Positions 29,304-39,387 of a stretch of 64,000 nucleotides of DNA are shown piece by piece. The translations under genes and the position numbers were made by a program. The notes beneath the pieces are model-generated. The model made no database searches. It was not told the DNA's origin and worked only from the letters and a program-made list of their open reading frames with translations. Numbering within the stretch: position 1 is the first letter of the stretch; every line of letters begins with the position of its first letter. Origin of the DNA: Saccharomycopsis fibuligera x Saccharomycopsis cf. fibuligera (Eukaryota > Ascomycota > Saccharomycetes > Ascoideales > Saccharomycopsidaceae); NCBI GenBank assembly GCA_001936135.1, contig CP012816.1, forward strand, positions 2,477,501 through 2,541,500. Reading direction: 5' to 3'.

Positions 29304-31028
29304 ATGGATGACATTGAAAAAAAACAACAGGTAAACTATGTCGAGCACAATTCCAAGGAGCTGTTGAGTCGTACTACAGCAGAACAGTCTGTGAAAAACG
29401 ATGATGACTTTCTCGCTAACTTCCTTGGAAAAGTCTCTGACGATGCTAAGGATGTCAATGATGCTGAAAAGCAGATGAGCTTATTAAAAGGATTGAGAAC
29501 CTATCCAAAAGCCATTATGTGGTCGGTTGTTGTGTCAAGTTCATTGGTTATGGAGGGATTTGATCTTGCGTTACTTTCAAGTTTGTATGCTTTGCCGGCA
29601 TTCAAGCAAACATTTGGTGAATACAAGAAAGGGACGTATGAAATACCGTCAAGATGGCAAACTGGCCTTACAATGTGTGTGAATTGTGGTGAGATTATTG
29701 GCTTACAGATTGCTGGTTACTTTGCTGATCGCTTTGGGTATCGCCGTACATTATCTACTGCTTTGGTGTTTGTTGCTTGCTTTATTTTCATTGTATTCTT
29801 TGCCCCAAGCTTATCAGTATTAGCAGTGGGTGAAATTCTTTTAGGTACTTGCTTTGGTTGTTTTCAAACAATGGCTGTCAATTATGCTGCTGATGTTTGT
29901 CCTTTAGCCTTGCGGTTTTACTTGACTACATATATTAATATTTGCTGGTGCGTTGGACAATTGATTGCCTCTGGTGTTTTGAGAGCTAAAAGTGGTGATC
30001 CAACAATTTGGGCTTATAAGGTGCCATATGCCGTTCAGTGGATATGGCCAATTCCTATCCTTATAGGAATCATTTTAGCACCAGAATCACCATGGTGGCT
30101 CGTTAGGGTCGGCAAGCTCAAAGAAGCTAAACATTCCCTTACAAGGTTGTTAACACAACAAGAAGGTGAGCCTAAAGTGGAGCACTCTGCAGAGCAAATT
30201 GTCAAATGGATCAAACTTACAAATGATATGGAAAAAGAAAGACATTCGGGAACTTCTTACTGGGATTGCTTCAAAGGTGTTGATTTGAGAAGAACCGAAA
30301 TCACGGTTCTTACGTGGCTATTTCAAAACGAATGCGGTAACGCATTAATGGTTTATTCCACTTATTTTTATGAGCAAGCAGGCCTCACTACCGATTTTGC
30401 CTTCAATTTTACTATTATTCAATATGCACTTGGAGTTATTGGCTGTATTCTCAGTTGGTTTGCCATCAGTTACGTTGGAAGGTTCCACATATATTTTACT
30501 GGTATGTGTACAATGTGTGTGTTGATGTTTGTGGTTGGCTGCCTAGGGTTAGCGCCAAAGAATCTTGTGGGACCAAAATGGGCAGTAGGTTCTTTGCTAA
30601 TGGTTTTTGTTTTCATTTATGACTTGACTGTTGGGCCAGTGTGCTATGCTATAGTGAGTGAAATGGCATCTTCAAGATTGAGAATAAAGACCGTTATAAT
30701 TGCAAGAAATGTTTATAATATCGGTGGTATATTCAATGCAATTGTCACGCCATACATGCTAAACCCGCAAGATTGGAACTGGGGAAGCAAGACGGGTTTT
30801 TTTTGGGCTGGGTCTTGTTTTCTTGGTATATTGTGGTCTTGGTTCAGACTACCAGAAACCAAAGGTCGTACATTTGCGGAATTGGACGTGCTTTTTGAAG
30901 AAAAAGTATTTGCTAGAAAGTTCAAGTCTACGGAAGTCGATCCATTTGATGTGGATAATTTGAAAAGCAGACTAAAAAAGAATGAAATTGAAGAAGTAAA
31001 GGTCATTGATGAAGGTGAGCACAATTAA
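29304..31028 (+). CDS. Alpha-glucoside/maltose-type sugar permease
   Basis: A 574-aa MFS sugar:H+ symporter of the maltose permease group (Mal31/Agt1/Mph). Twelve membrane segments between residues about 70 and 515; signatures EGFDLALLSSLYALPAF, GYFADRFGYRRT, PESPWWLVRVGK and PETKGRTFAELDVLFEEKV are typical of this group. Cytoplasmic N- and C-terminal tails are rich in charged residues, as in permeases that undergo glucose-induced turnover. The exact sugar (maltose, trehalose, other glucosides) cannot be read from sequence. No maltase or MAL activator lies next to it in this window, so it is not part of a visible MAL cluster. Confidence 0.92.
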   Translation: MDDIEKKQQVNYVEHNSKELLSRTTAEQSVKNDDDFLANFLGKVSDDAKDVNDAEKQMSLLKGLRTYPKAIMWSVVVSSSLVMEGFDLALLSSLYALPAFKQTFGEYKKGTYEIPSRWQTGLTMCVNCGEIIGLQIAGYFADRFGYRRTLSTALVFVACFIFIVFFAPSLSVLAVGEILLGTCFGCFQTMAVNYAADVCPLALRFYLTTYINICWCVGQLIASGVLRAKSGDPTIWAYKVPYAVQWIWPIPILIGIILAPESPWWLVRVGKLKEAKHSLTRLLTQQEGEPKVEHSAEQIVKWIKLTNDMEKERHSGTSYWDCFKGVDLRRTEITVLTWLFQNECGNALMVYSTYFYEQAGLTTDFAFNFTIIQYALGVIGCILSWFAISYVGRFHIYFTGMCTMCVLMFVVGCLGLAPKNLVGPKWAVGSLLMVFVFIYDLTVGPVCYAIVSEMASSRLRIKTVIIARNVYNIGGIFNAIVTPYMLNPQDWNWGSKTGFFWAGSCFLGILWSWFRLPETKGRTFAELDVLFEEKVFARKFKSTEVDPFDVDNLKSRLKKNEIEEVKVIDEGEHN

Positions 31029-32139
31029 TGCAGCAAGTGTAATGTTGTGACCGCTTTTAGTAGTAATGTTTTTAGAGTTTCGAGTTTTTGGTTTCGGGAG
31101 CACTGGTTACATATTTGCTTCTCTTTTTGTTTTCAACTATGTTATCTAGGACACTATTTGTGTTAGATTTTAGCACTCTTTGTTCCAAAAGTAAGTTCTC
31201 AACCCACTATGTCGCGTTGCTTTTGCACTAATAGGTTCTTTAGATTGTGACTTGTGCCTTCAACTCTTATTCTTCCAGCTAAACAGCTTAAAGAAAGCAA
31301 CACAAACGTCCACGATACACAGAAACTAAGCCAAGTAAGCTTTTATCTCAGCATGCGCCCTAGCAAATTCTACGCGCCGCCATGCATTAAATAGCAGGAT
31401 AAAAATTCAAATACGAAATTTTATGGCGAATGCGTGTTGTGCGGATTCTTTGTGTGTCATGCATGGTGCCCGATATCGATGTTTAACGCAAACTCAAGCG
31501 GGCGGCGGTGGTCTCCTGTCCCTCAGTAATTTGCCAACTCTTGTGAGTTTTAATAAACAGCAAAAATCTGAGAAAACAGACCGCTTTATCCCTTGAATAC
31601 GTTGCATATATATGTATTTATATATATGCGTGTGTTTCTAGCAAATTTAGCTACAGACATTAGCAACAAGCCTGATGAGAGGAAAGAGGAAAAAACATTT
31701 TTTCATTTAAGTTATGGAACTCAAAAAAGGTTTTGCAGTTAACAAAAAATTCGACTACTGACAGGATGGCTATCAATAAAGAATGTTTGGAGAAACAACT
31801 CTAAAGCCTTGGGTGAAGTTTTACTATTTACCAAAAATGCTTAGTCAACAAATAAACTACAAACGCAAGTACCCATCTTAAAAGCAGTATGGGCACAAAA
31901 AAAAAAAATTTCTAATCTTTATTATATTGAAATATGAATTCCTCCTGGAATGATACCAATTCTGTGGATCATCTCCTGCGTTTCGAGCCCCGGTCACACA
32001 GAAAAAAAAATTTTTTTTTCTTCTATACTAACGAAAGATCACTGTCAAATACAGTTAATGTGTTATCATGAGAGCGTTGTCACTTTAAAACCAAAATTTT
32101 GACGGTCAACTAATTATAGTACTAACATATATTGAAAAT
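31029..32139. promoter_or_regulatory. 1.1 kb spacer between the sugar permease and SYO1
   Basis: Contains an inverted repeat with arms GCATATATAT (31604-31613) and ATATATATGC (31620-31629), a GC-rich patch with CGGCGG near 31500, and a perfect A9T9 palindrome (32001-32020) about 120 bp before the SYO1 start that resembles the RRPE element of ribosome-biogenesis promoters. A T-loop-like stretch near 31982 does not fold into a tRNA. No gene supported. Confidence 0.5.
32001..32020. promoter_or_regulatory. RRPE-like A9T9 palindrome upstream of SYO1
   Basis: G, nine A, nine T, C: a perfect 20-bp palindrome. AAAAATTTT cores are typical of ribosome-biogenesis promoters, and SYO1 belongs to that set. 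Confidence 0.45.
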
Positions 32140-34581
32140 ATGGGTAAAATTCAGAAAAAATCCAGATTGGCAAGTGCTAGAGCCAATCCGTTTCCAGCTG
32201 CCGCTAACCTTGCGGTAGCCACTAGATCCAACAAATTTTCCAACTCGGCAGCAACAGCAGCTGGATCCCAAGAAATCGGCAATGGCTCTGCGAGTGAAGG
32301 TGTTACAGAAAAGGCATCAAGCCTACTAAGTCAGTTGACTTCCGAGAGTGTACCATTAAGCCAAAAAACTATAGTTTTAAGATCAATCACCGTGATGTGC
32401 AATGACTCCAGTTTACGCGAAGAGTTCATTAAACAAAACCTTTTTGGAATAATTTTTAATAACAATCCTGTTAGTGCCTCTATAAGCAATGGAAACGGAA
32501 GCGAAAGACAACAGCAACAGCAAGAACAAACTGCCAAGAAATGCTTTTTGAATACTTCCAGTTTAGAAGTTTTGAATCAATCATTGGAGTTGATAAAAGT
32601 GATTGCCTTCGAAGATGGTTATCCAATATGCACTCATTTATGGAAAAAGAGAAAAATTTGGACATTTATTGCTTTGAATTTAGAAAATTTGAAGAACTCA
32701 TTCAACCAATATTCTGTAAACCCTCTGCAGTTTTCTAAAAATGAGACTGACTTGTTATTTGAATTGACAGAAAACATTTTTGGCTTAATTATCTCATTGA
32801 TTAATGGATCAGACAATATTTTGGATGAATGTTTGGATAAGGAAGCTAGCAATGATAAGATGGATTTGGTCATTGAGTTTCTTGCCAATTTGCTCATTTG
32901 GACCATCAATATTGATGTTTCTGAATTATCTAATGATAAGCCAACACTAAAAATTTCCTTAAGATTATTAAATTCTATTCTTGGTCTCTTTTACTATTTC
33001 AGCTCAGAATCCAGTGGGTTCGTGCAGAGACTTGTTTTTGATTTTGGCTTTAAACTATTTCATTTGATAAAATTTGCCGATATTATGAGCTCTCAAATAA
33101 ATAATGCTACCAAAGTATACATTGAGGGAATAAAGTTTCAAATAGTAGAAATTATTGGGTTTTCATCATCTCCTGTGCCTCCTACTCACGATAACGACGC
33201 TGATATAGTTGATGATGATGCAGAAGAAGCAGGGATTTTGAGTGAGGCTAGGGAAGCTCTTTTTGCAGAAATTTACGGAAATTTGTCATTATTTTTGAAA
33301 GAGAAACTTTCACTTGATCAAGCGTATACACAAAGTCAAATCAACCTTAATGATTATTTACACTCGGCTGCGTTACCGTCATCAGCATCAACAGTATTGC
33401 CAGATTACTCCACATTTGGGCACAAATATCAGCAAAAAATTGAAGCTACCGATGACATACATGCTGCTGAAATTGCCATGGACTTGATTACTACCATTAT
33501 TGAGTTTGCCGGCACAAATCCAGAGTTAGTACAAAGAGTTCAAGACAAACAACACGGTGTATCTGATATTCGTATTCCTAAAAGCTCTTTTGCCGAGAAT
33601 AAGCAAGCCAAAGCCGCCAATGACAGACTACTTGAATATTTCAACAATAATGCCCTAATTAGTGCTTTCGCCGACGATCAATTTTACAAGTTCTTGTTTG
33701 ATTGTCTTTTAAAGTACGACCTAAAATTTGAATTGAGAGCATTAGACTGTTTGAACAATCTTGCGGTCTTGTTCGGCTCCTTGCAGGTTGATGATCATCC
33801 AGAAGTATGGAGATCTCAAGTTCACAATATGTGGAGCTTCTTCAGTAGCCACAACAACAACAATAACAATACGCTGGTGAGTCCATTATTTAGAGAAATT
33901 AATACTGGTGACAAGCAAGCAGTGATCTATGACATTCATTTACGCACCAAGGTGGTCAATTTACTCAATGCTACTGTTGCTGCTATTGACATTTACACAT
34001 ATCCTATTGCTAGTTTTCTTGAAGCAGTAATCAGTACTTTTTCCTACATTGCTAAAGCTCACAATGATATCCTTCAACAAAAGAAACAAAAAAATAATGC
34101 AGAAAGCAAAGAAATTTTAGATATTGTCAACGATTTTTATTTGGAAGCATTTCAATTTCTTGCTGTATTTGCACAATTGCCAGCGCCTCTCACCGAACAA
34201 GGCAATGCCAATAAGACCCTTGATTTGTGCATCCAAATTAATTCTACTGTGGGCGATTTCTTTTTGACCAATGTGCTCAATCCAGACCCTCAAGCTATCA
34301 GTAATAGACAGTCAATGTTGAGTTTCCTTGACACTGGACTAGTCATTGAATTATTAAGTTTAATATTTGATATTTACGGCGACGCAGCATATGAATACGA
34401 TGAACCTGTATTTGTGCAAAAAGGATACTTAGAAGTTTTAAAGCAAATAAAGGAGGTGTTGAAAACTGTTGTGTTTAAGAAAATTGACAAGAACCAGGAA
34501 CCTGAATTAAAGAGTTTAGCTTTTGATGCTTTGAAGGAATTGGAAAGATTTATCAAGTATAAGGCTAGTGAGAAAAGCTGA
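32140..34581 (+). CDS. SYO1: Symportin Syo1, co-importer of ribosomal proteins uL18 and uL5
   Basis: Syo1 carries Rpl5 and Rpl11 together into the nucleus with Kap104 and helps assemble the 5S RNP. The 813-aa product opens with the basic MGKIQKKSRLASARANPFPA, which resembles the Syo1 N-terminal nuclear-targeting region. The rest is an all-helical ARM/HEAT-type solenoid with an acidic loop (DDDAEEAGILSEAREALFAE, residues about 360-380). The loop and the following HEAT repeats match the family layout. It is longer than the S. cerevisiae protein by low-complexity insertions (Asn- and Gln-rich). The start is the first ATG. It converges with the next gene. SYO1 is near TSR1, RPS29 and IDP1 in S. 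cerevisiae as well. Confidence 0.85.
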   Translation: MGKIQKKSRLASARANPFPAAANLAVATRSNKFSNSAATAAGSQEIGNGSASEGVTEKASSLLSQLTSESVPLSQKTIVLRSITVMCNDSSLREEFIKQNLFGIIFNNNPVSASISNGNGSERQQQQQEQTAKKCFLNTSSLEVLNQSLELIKVIAFEDGYPICTHLWKKRKIWTFIALNLENLKNSFNQYSVNPLQFSKNETDLLFELTENIFGLIISLINGSDNILDECLDKEASNDKMDLVIEFLANLLIWTINIDVSELSNDKPTLKISLRLLNSILGLFYYFSSESSGFVQRLVFDFGFKLFHLIKFADIMSSQINNATKVYIEGIKFQIVEIIGFSSSPVPPTHDNDADIVDDDAEEAGILSEAREALFAEIYGNLSLFLKEKLSLDQAYTQSQINLNDYLHSAALPSSASTVLPDYSTFGHKYQQKIEATDDIHAAEIAMDLITTIIEFAGTNPELVQRVQDKQHGVSDIRIPKSSFAENKQAKAANDRLLEYFNNNALISAFADDQFYKFLFDCLLKYDLKFELRALDCLNNLAVLFGSLQVDDHPEVWRSQVHNMWSFFSSHNNNNNNTLVSPLFREINTGDKQAVIYDIHLRTKVVNLLNATVAAIDIYTYPIASFLEAVISTFSYIAKAHNDILQQKKQKNNAESKEILDIVNDFYLEAFQFLAVFAQLPAPLTEQGNANKTLDLCIQINSTVGDFFLTNVLNPDPQAISNRQSMLSFLDTGLVIELLSLIFDIYGDAAYEYDEPVFVQKGYLEVLKQIKEVLKTVVFKKIDKNQEPELKSLAFDALKELERFIKYKASEKS

Positions 34582-34974
34582 TCATTGAGTTTTGTATAAG
34601 CTCTTTCTGGTTTTATTTTTGGATAGAGGTTTATATTGTTTTCGTTTTGCTCAATATTGCATTTTCTTTCCTTTTATTTATATACCAAATTATGGCTGGC
34701 TTTCTACCAAGAAGCTTGCCAACCGTAAAATGTAAGCACACCCTATGTTTTTGTTTAGCGATGTTCCGCAACTACTATAGACCCAAATCATTAAAAATAG
34801 TCTAAATAAGCAAATTGTGTAATGATAGAAAGACAAGAAGAATAAAAAATATACATGCAAAGAAATTTTTCTCGAGAGAAGAAAATTAAAGCAAATAAAA
34901 TGAAAACCCTTACTGATTTCTCAGTACATGCTATTGATAATCAAAATTAAAATAGCAGGGCTATGTTGAGCCAA
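34582..34974. other. Convergent spacer after SYO1
   Basis: 393 bp of A+T-rich DNA, 3' ends of two converging genes; nothing else recognised. Confidence 0.6.
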
Positions 34975-37900
34975 CTAAAGTCTAATAACCGCTGTCATTC
35001 CGCTTCCGCGATAGTCTAAATCAGTAACAAACTCACCAATTTTCAAACTGAAGCTTGCCTTGTTTTGTATTGCCAAATCCCGGTTAAGGGCTTTTCTTAA
35101 TATTTCGCTTCCCAAACCAGGATCATAAATTACCGGCAACCTTGGTGACTTGTAGATTCCTGAAGGAATTCTTAAAACAGTATTTTTTTTAACATGAGCC
35201 AAATCGATTTCTTGCTCAGTACCATCTTCTTGTTTAGAAATGTACACTGCTTTACCAGAATGAATGTTGATGTCTATATAAGAGTTTCGAATTGGATTAT
35301 ATACCTCGAATTCGATTTCTGAGGTCATTATGTGCATGGTGACTGATAAAATAAAACCATGCGTATCTTTGTAACTGCCATCATTACCGAATATACCATG
35401 ATTCCAAACCTTGTGTAACATACGTTTTGGTTTAGGCATGACTGCATCCAAAAAGTTGTTTTTGTCTTTGAAATGATTCAAAGTACTAGTTTCAATATCT
35501 TTCATAAACTCGTCTTGTGCAGGTTCAATATCTTTTGCAGAAGGCAATAAACCCATCTTATCACGTTTAACAGGACAATTGTACTTTGGTAACTGAATAG
35601 AGACTTTCAACCCATCAAGGGCCTCAGAAATTTTATTAGATGATGGGAAACTTTTTTTGTGGCCAATAATGTCGATTTCTGGACTTTCATCCGATATTAA
35701 TCGGCTGAGCAAGTCTTTGACATTAGCTATCCATTTCTCATTATCAAATTCACCAAAAGAATCCAACCCCACTAAAAGGGAGAAGTTTGAATAGAATTCA
35801 GTTAGATTGAGTGATATATCTTTCACTAGCGAGTGGCCCAAAAAAGTATCATTGTAACTAAAATAGAAGTCAAATAAATTATTATGACTGAAAAATGAAA
35901 ATTTATCAAACAAAAAGCTAGAAGGATATAGTCTGAAATTCAAAACCATGGCAATACTTTGGGGGCTAGATGAAACATAGCTGATGCTGTCAATCTCCAA
36001 AGCAAACTCGCCGAGGAAATTGTTTACCGATATATTAGGTTTGAGTGAATAATCAAAAGGTATCTGAAGATCCTCTAGCATATATCCCTCACTGCTGTTT
36101 GTGTTTATGATACTAGAAGACTGCAAATTCATGCTAATTAATGAGTTGAAGTTCAATGTGACTTCATCATTATTCTTGCTATTTAAAACATCAAAAAAAA
36201 GCCTGTTTATAGCTTTTGTGTCTTTTAACTGAATATAATTATCGATCAAAGTTAAATCTGCACTAAGCTCCCTGAGCAAGTAATCAAATTTGACCGCTAA
36301 TTGTTGCGTCTCATTAAAATTTATGTGCGCGATAGTTTTATTATTGTAGCTCGCGTCAACTAATCCATTTATTTTATTTGGTTGAAACAAAATATTGTCT
36401 AAACAGTCTGGCAATTTGAATCGTAGACCAACTTCACCGTGTGACAATATTGGGCTAATATCATTATTAGATATCAGTTCTGGTAAGTGAAACTCAAATT
36501 TTGAGAAATTTTGACTAATGATATAATCGCTGACGTCAATGCCAATGCCATTTGAAGCTAAATCTTGAATATAATACTTGAAAAAGTTCAAATTGAATGG
36601 TATATGTAAGGAACTTAGAATGTAATTCAACCAAAATGGGTTGTTTGAATTTTTAGCCTTTAAATATATAATTATTTTATCGCTTGAATCATACTTGCTA
36701 AAAAAGCCCCGCAAAAGCTCATTTAATACAGATATATTGCGCGTATTACTATTAGTCAAAGAATCTTGACATAAAGCTAAAATTTCATTTGGAATCTGTC
36801 CAATTAATAATTGTACAACCAATCGCTTATTTTCTCTTTGAATAATATTGATATTGCCTAAACGCACATTAGCTAATTCAACGAGCTTTGACCCGTCGCA
36901 ATTTTTAACAAAGACATCCCATATTATTTGGTTGAGCACTAAATCTTGTATTGGGAACAGTTTGGTTTTGAACTTGAAGGCAACATCTAAATTTACTAAA
37001 ATCTCATTGTTGGATGTATTTGTAATAAGAACTTCGTTAACCATTAGTTGGAACACATCATTGTCAATAATCGCGAAGTGTAGCGGGTCTTCAAATTTAG
37101 CATTCGTTAAACTATCATGTTTTAATTTAGCAGGCATTTGGTTTTGCGGCTGTAAAATTGTAACTTTAGGAAAGTTTTTGTTTTTATCATTTTGTTTTAC
37201 ACTTGTTTGCAGGTGGCCTACCAATTTACCCAATTCATCTATTGGAAAATCAATAATTTTGTCGACGGAAAAGCTAAATTTTCGTGCCAGATATAAGCCT
37301 CCCATAGCTTTTAGCCTGCAATTTTTGGCATCCAATCGTAAGTTGAATTGAAGATCAGTAAGGTTGTAATTTGAAACTTCGTATGCCAGAAATATTTTTT
37401 TCAAGAGAGAAGAAGATCCTTCTTCTAATATGTTTACTTCCTGATTGCCGATGTTAATGTTAGAATTTCTGCTACTACTATTGCTGTTACTACTGGTACC
37501 TTTTAAATCAATGACAACCTCCTTTGGTACCAGAAACGAGGAAATCTTATAGAACGTGTCTTGCTTGTTGGTTATTAGTTTTTTATCATTATTGTAGCTC
37601 TCCAAGTTCATAAACACTCCTACTTCTTCAACTTTTTGAACATATACTTTGCCAACGATACCACCGATTATATTCTTATAAAAATTTCGCACAAGATGGT
37701 TCTCAATATTCTCATAATGAAATATCAAATCACCGTCAAACGACACATGGAGACCGCTATTGTTGATTTCCGTTAACTCAAGCTCGTTGATCTGAAATTC
37801 TGATATTGAGTCAAAAACAGCCTGCGTCTTGGCTAAGAAAAACTTGATGCCAAAGAACGCAGAGACTAGAAATGCAATTAGAATGAACAAAATATTATTC

Positions 37901-39387
37901 CATTTGGTAGCTTTGAAAAGCAAAGAGCGGGATATCCTTCTATCAGAAGCATTACCTGGTGCTCCACTAAAGAAATTTCTTGGTCTTGGACTACTTTTGG
38001 GTATTAGAAGAGCCTCTTCATCAATATATTCTTGGTTCGCAATAATCTCGTCATATTCTTCATTATCATAAAGTTGTACAATTTGTCCTTCATGATCAGG
38101 AAAAATGGCAGTGTTTTTAGTGCTAGTGCTTGCCTGGTTCAAAGGCAGTTGCAGATTTGTGCTCGTATTCGACGATTGAACATCGTGCTCTCTCGTTGCC
38201 AATGATGCGTCATGATAGACTGACGCTTGCAATTTTTTGTCACGAAGGGAAGACAAAATGCCATTCTGAATGTCATTAGAATTGTCTAACCACCGACTGC
38301 TGCTATGGTTCTCAGTTTCTGCTTGGCTTGATTGACTTTCTCTGTTGCCCATATTACTGTTATTTTTTTCATCAACCGGGCGCTTATCTGAGAATATTGT
38401 GCCACTTGTTCCCAATGCATTACTGTTGTTATGATTGGATTCCCCATAGCTATCCGCATGAAATTTTATTTCAACACTTTTGGTATCTTCATTGCGGCTA
38501 TTTTGAATTTCATCATCGTTTTCAGAAGAAACTTTGTAACTTTTATCCAGTGATCCCAGTGGATAGTCAAGACCAACATCATCGTAAATCGGCGTCATTA
38601 AATTTGTCTTCAACTGGTGTTCATTCTCGCTGCTTTTTGGTTGTTCATCTATCTGACTACTCTTGCTAACATTGTCTTCTTCCTCACCACCCGTGTCGGC
38701 GCTTATTTTGGCAGGTTCCATTTCCAATTGCAAAGCAGTGCGATAAGTAGCGTTTGTACCCTGGGTATTAGGAGACCCCAGATTCAGGTTCAAGTTCGGG
38801 TCCTCATTAGATGTAGTTGTTGTTTCTGCTGGTATCGTGCCCGCTCCTGGCGGCGGTGGTGATGTCCCTGGTTCATTTGCCACTGCTGGATCAATCAGTA
38901 AATTGGCGACAGCGTTTGTATGTTTAGCGCTCTCAGTTTTTGTTAAGGAAGGAGCGGCAGAAGCAGGCAAACTGACTCGTACAGGGGATTGCTGGCCCTT
39001 AAGCTTCCTGCGAATTCTTTCTCTTAGCATAACTCTTGTGCCTTTTTTTGACTTTTCTATGCTGTTAGTGTCTGCTAGGTGGTTGTGTGAAACTGTCAAT
39101 TCTTTTTGGGATTGGACAGTATTGCAGATGAGAGAAAAAAACAGGAAGCTGCGATGCTCATCATTGTAGCTGCAGTAGGGACAAGGACAAAAAATGGGGA
39201 AGCGTTCCATGTGATTGATCATGTGACTTGATGTTTTTGCTTTATTTTTTGACATAAGCCGCAACATGTCTTTGAATACTACAACGGAGTATTGATTGGG
39301 AGTACTTCCGGTCAAAAGCGGAGCATGTTTTGTTAACGTTGTAATCCAAAAGCCTTTGAATATCAGGGCTACTTTTAAATGGCTCAT
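34975..39387 (-). CDS. Very large single-pass membrane protein, possibly Tag1-like
   Basis: 1470 aa from the first ATG (39387); Met120 (39030) is a more plausible start because it begins the basic MLRERIRRKLKGQQ and the preceding 119 residues look unlike coding sequence. A Ser/Asn-rich, probably cytoplasmic region is followed by one membrane segment (NNILFILIAFLVSAFFGIKF, about residue 500 of the long form). An ectodomain of some 950 residues with many NxS/T sites and repeated beta-rich blocks (for example ELELTEINNSGLHVSFDGDL) completes it. This type II layout with LEA/DUF3712-like repeats recalls the vacuolar protein Tag1, which signals the end of autophagy in S. cerevisiae, but the protein here is about twice as long and I cannot confirm orthology. 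Function inferred only. Confidence 0.7.
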   Translation of the reverse strand: MSHLKVALIFKGFWITTLTKHAPLLTGSTPNQYSVVVFKDMLRLMSKNKAKTSSHMINHMERFPIFCPCPYCSYNDEHRSFLFFSLICNTVQSQKELTVSHNHLADTNSIEKSKKGTRVMLRERIRRKLKGQQSPVRVSLPASAAPSLTKTESAKHTNAVANLLIDPAVANEPGTSPPPPGAGTIPAETTTTSNEDPNLNLNLGSPNTQGTNATYRTALQLEMEPAKISADTGGEEEDNVSKSSQIDEQPKSSENEHQLKTNLMTPIYDDVGLDYPLGSLDKSYKVSSENDDEIQNSRNEDTKSVEIKFHADSYGESNHNNSNALGTSGTIFSDKRPVDEKNNSNMGNRESQSSQAETENHSSSRWLDNSNDIQNGILSSLRDKKLQASVYHDASLATREHDVQSSNTSTNLQLPLNQASTSTKNTAIFPDHEGQIVQLYDNEEYDEIIANQEYIDEEALLIPKSSPRPRNFFSGAPGNASDRRISRSLLFKATKWNNILFILIAFLVSAFFGIKFFLAKTQAVFDSISEFQINELELTEINNSGLHVSFDGDLIFHYENIENHLVRNFYKNIIGGIVGKVYVQKVEEVGVFMNLESYNNDKKLITNKQDTFYKISSFLVPKEVVIDLKGTSSNSNSSSRNSNINIGNQEVNILEEGSSSLLKKIFLAYEVSNYNLTDLQFNLRLDAKNCRLKAMGGLYLARKFSFSVDKIIDFPIDELGKLVGHLQTSVKQNDKNKNFPKVTILQPQNQMPAKLKHDSLTNAKFEDPLHFAIIDNDVFQLMVNEVLITNTSNNEILVNLDVAFKFKTKLFPIQDLVLNQIIWDVFVKNCDGSKLVELANVRLGNINIIQRENKRLVVQLLIGQIPNEILALCQDSLTNSNTRNISVLNELLRGFFSKYDSSDKIIIYLKAKNSNNPFWLNYILSSLHIPFNLNFFKYYIQDLASNGIGIDVSDYIISQNFSKFEFHLPELISNNDISPILSHGEVGLRFKLPDCLDNILFQPNKINGLVDASYNNKTIAHINFNETQQLAVKFDYLLRELSADLTLIDNYIQLKDTKAINRLFFDVLNSKNNDEVTLNFNSLISMNLQSSSIINTNSSEGYMLEDLQIPFDYSLKPNISVNNFLGEFALEIDSISYVSSSPQSIAMVLNFRLYPSSFLFDKFSFFSHNNLFDFYFSYNDTFLGHSLVKDISLNLTEFYSNFSLLVGLDSFGEFDNEKWIANVKDLLSRLISDESPEIDIIGHKKSFPSSNKISEALDGLKVSIQLPKYNCPVKRDKMGLLPSAKDIEPAQDEFMKDIETSTLNHFKDKNNFLDAVMPKPKRMLHKVWNHGIFGNDGSYKDTHGFILSVTMHIMTSEIEFEVYNPIRNSYIDINIHSGKAVYISKQEDGTEQEIDLAHVKKNTVLRIPSGIYKSPRLPVIYDPGLGSEILRKALNRDLAIQNKASFSLKIGEFVTDLDYRGSGMTAVIRL

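Noticed and set aside
31920-32005. T-loop-like TTCGAGCCCC suggesting a tRNA
   Set aside because: Stem halves do not pair, and no matching acceptor or D arm lies upstream.
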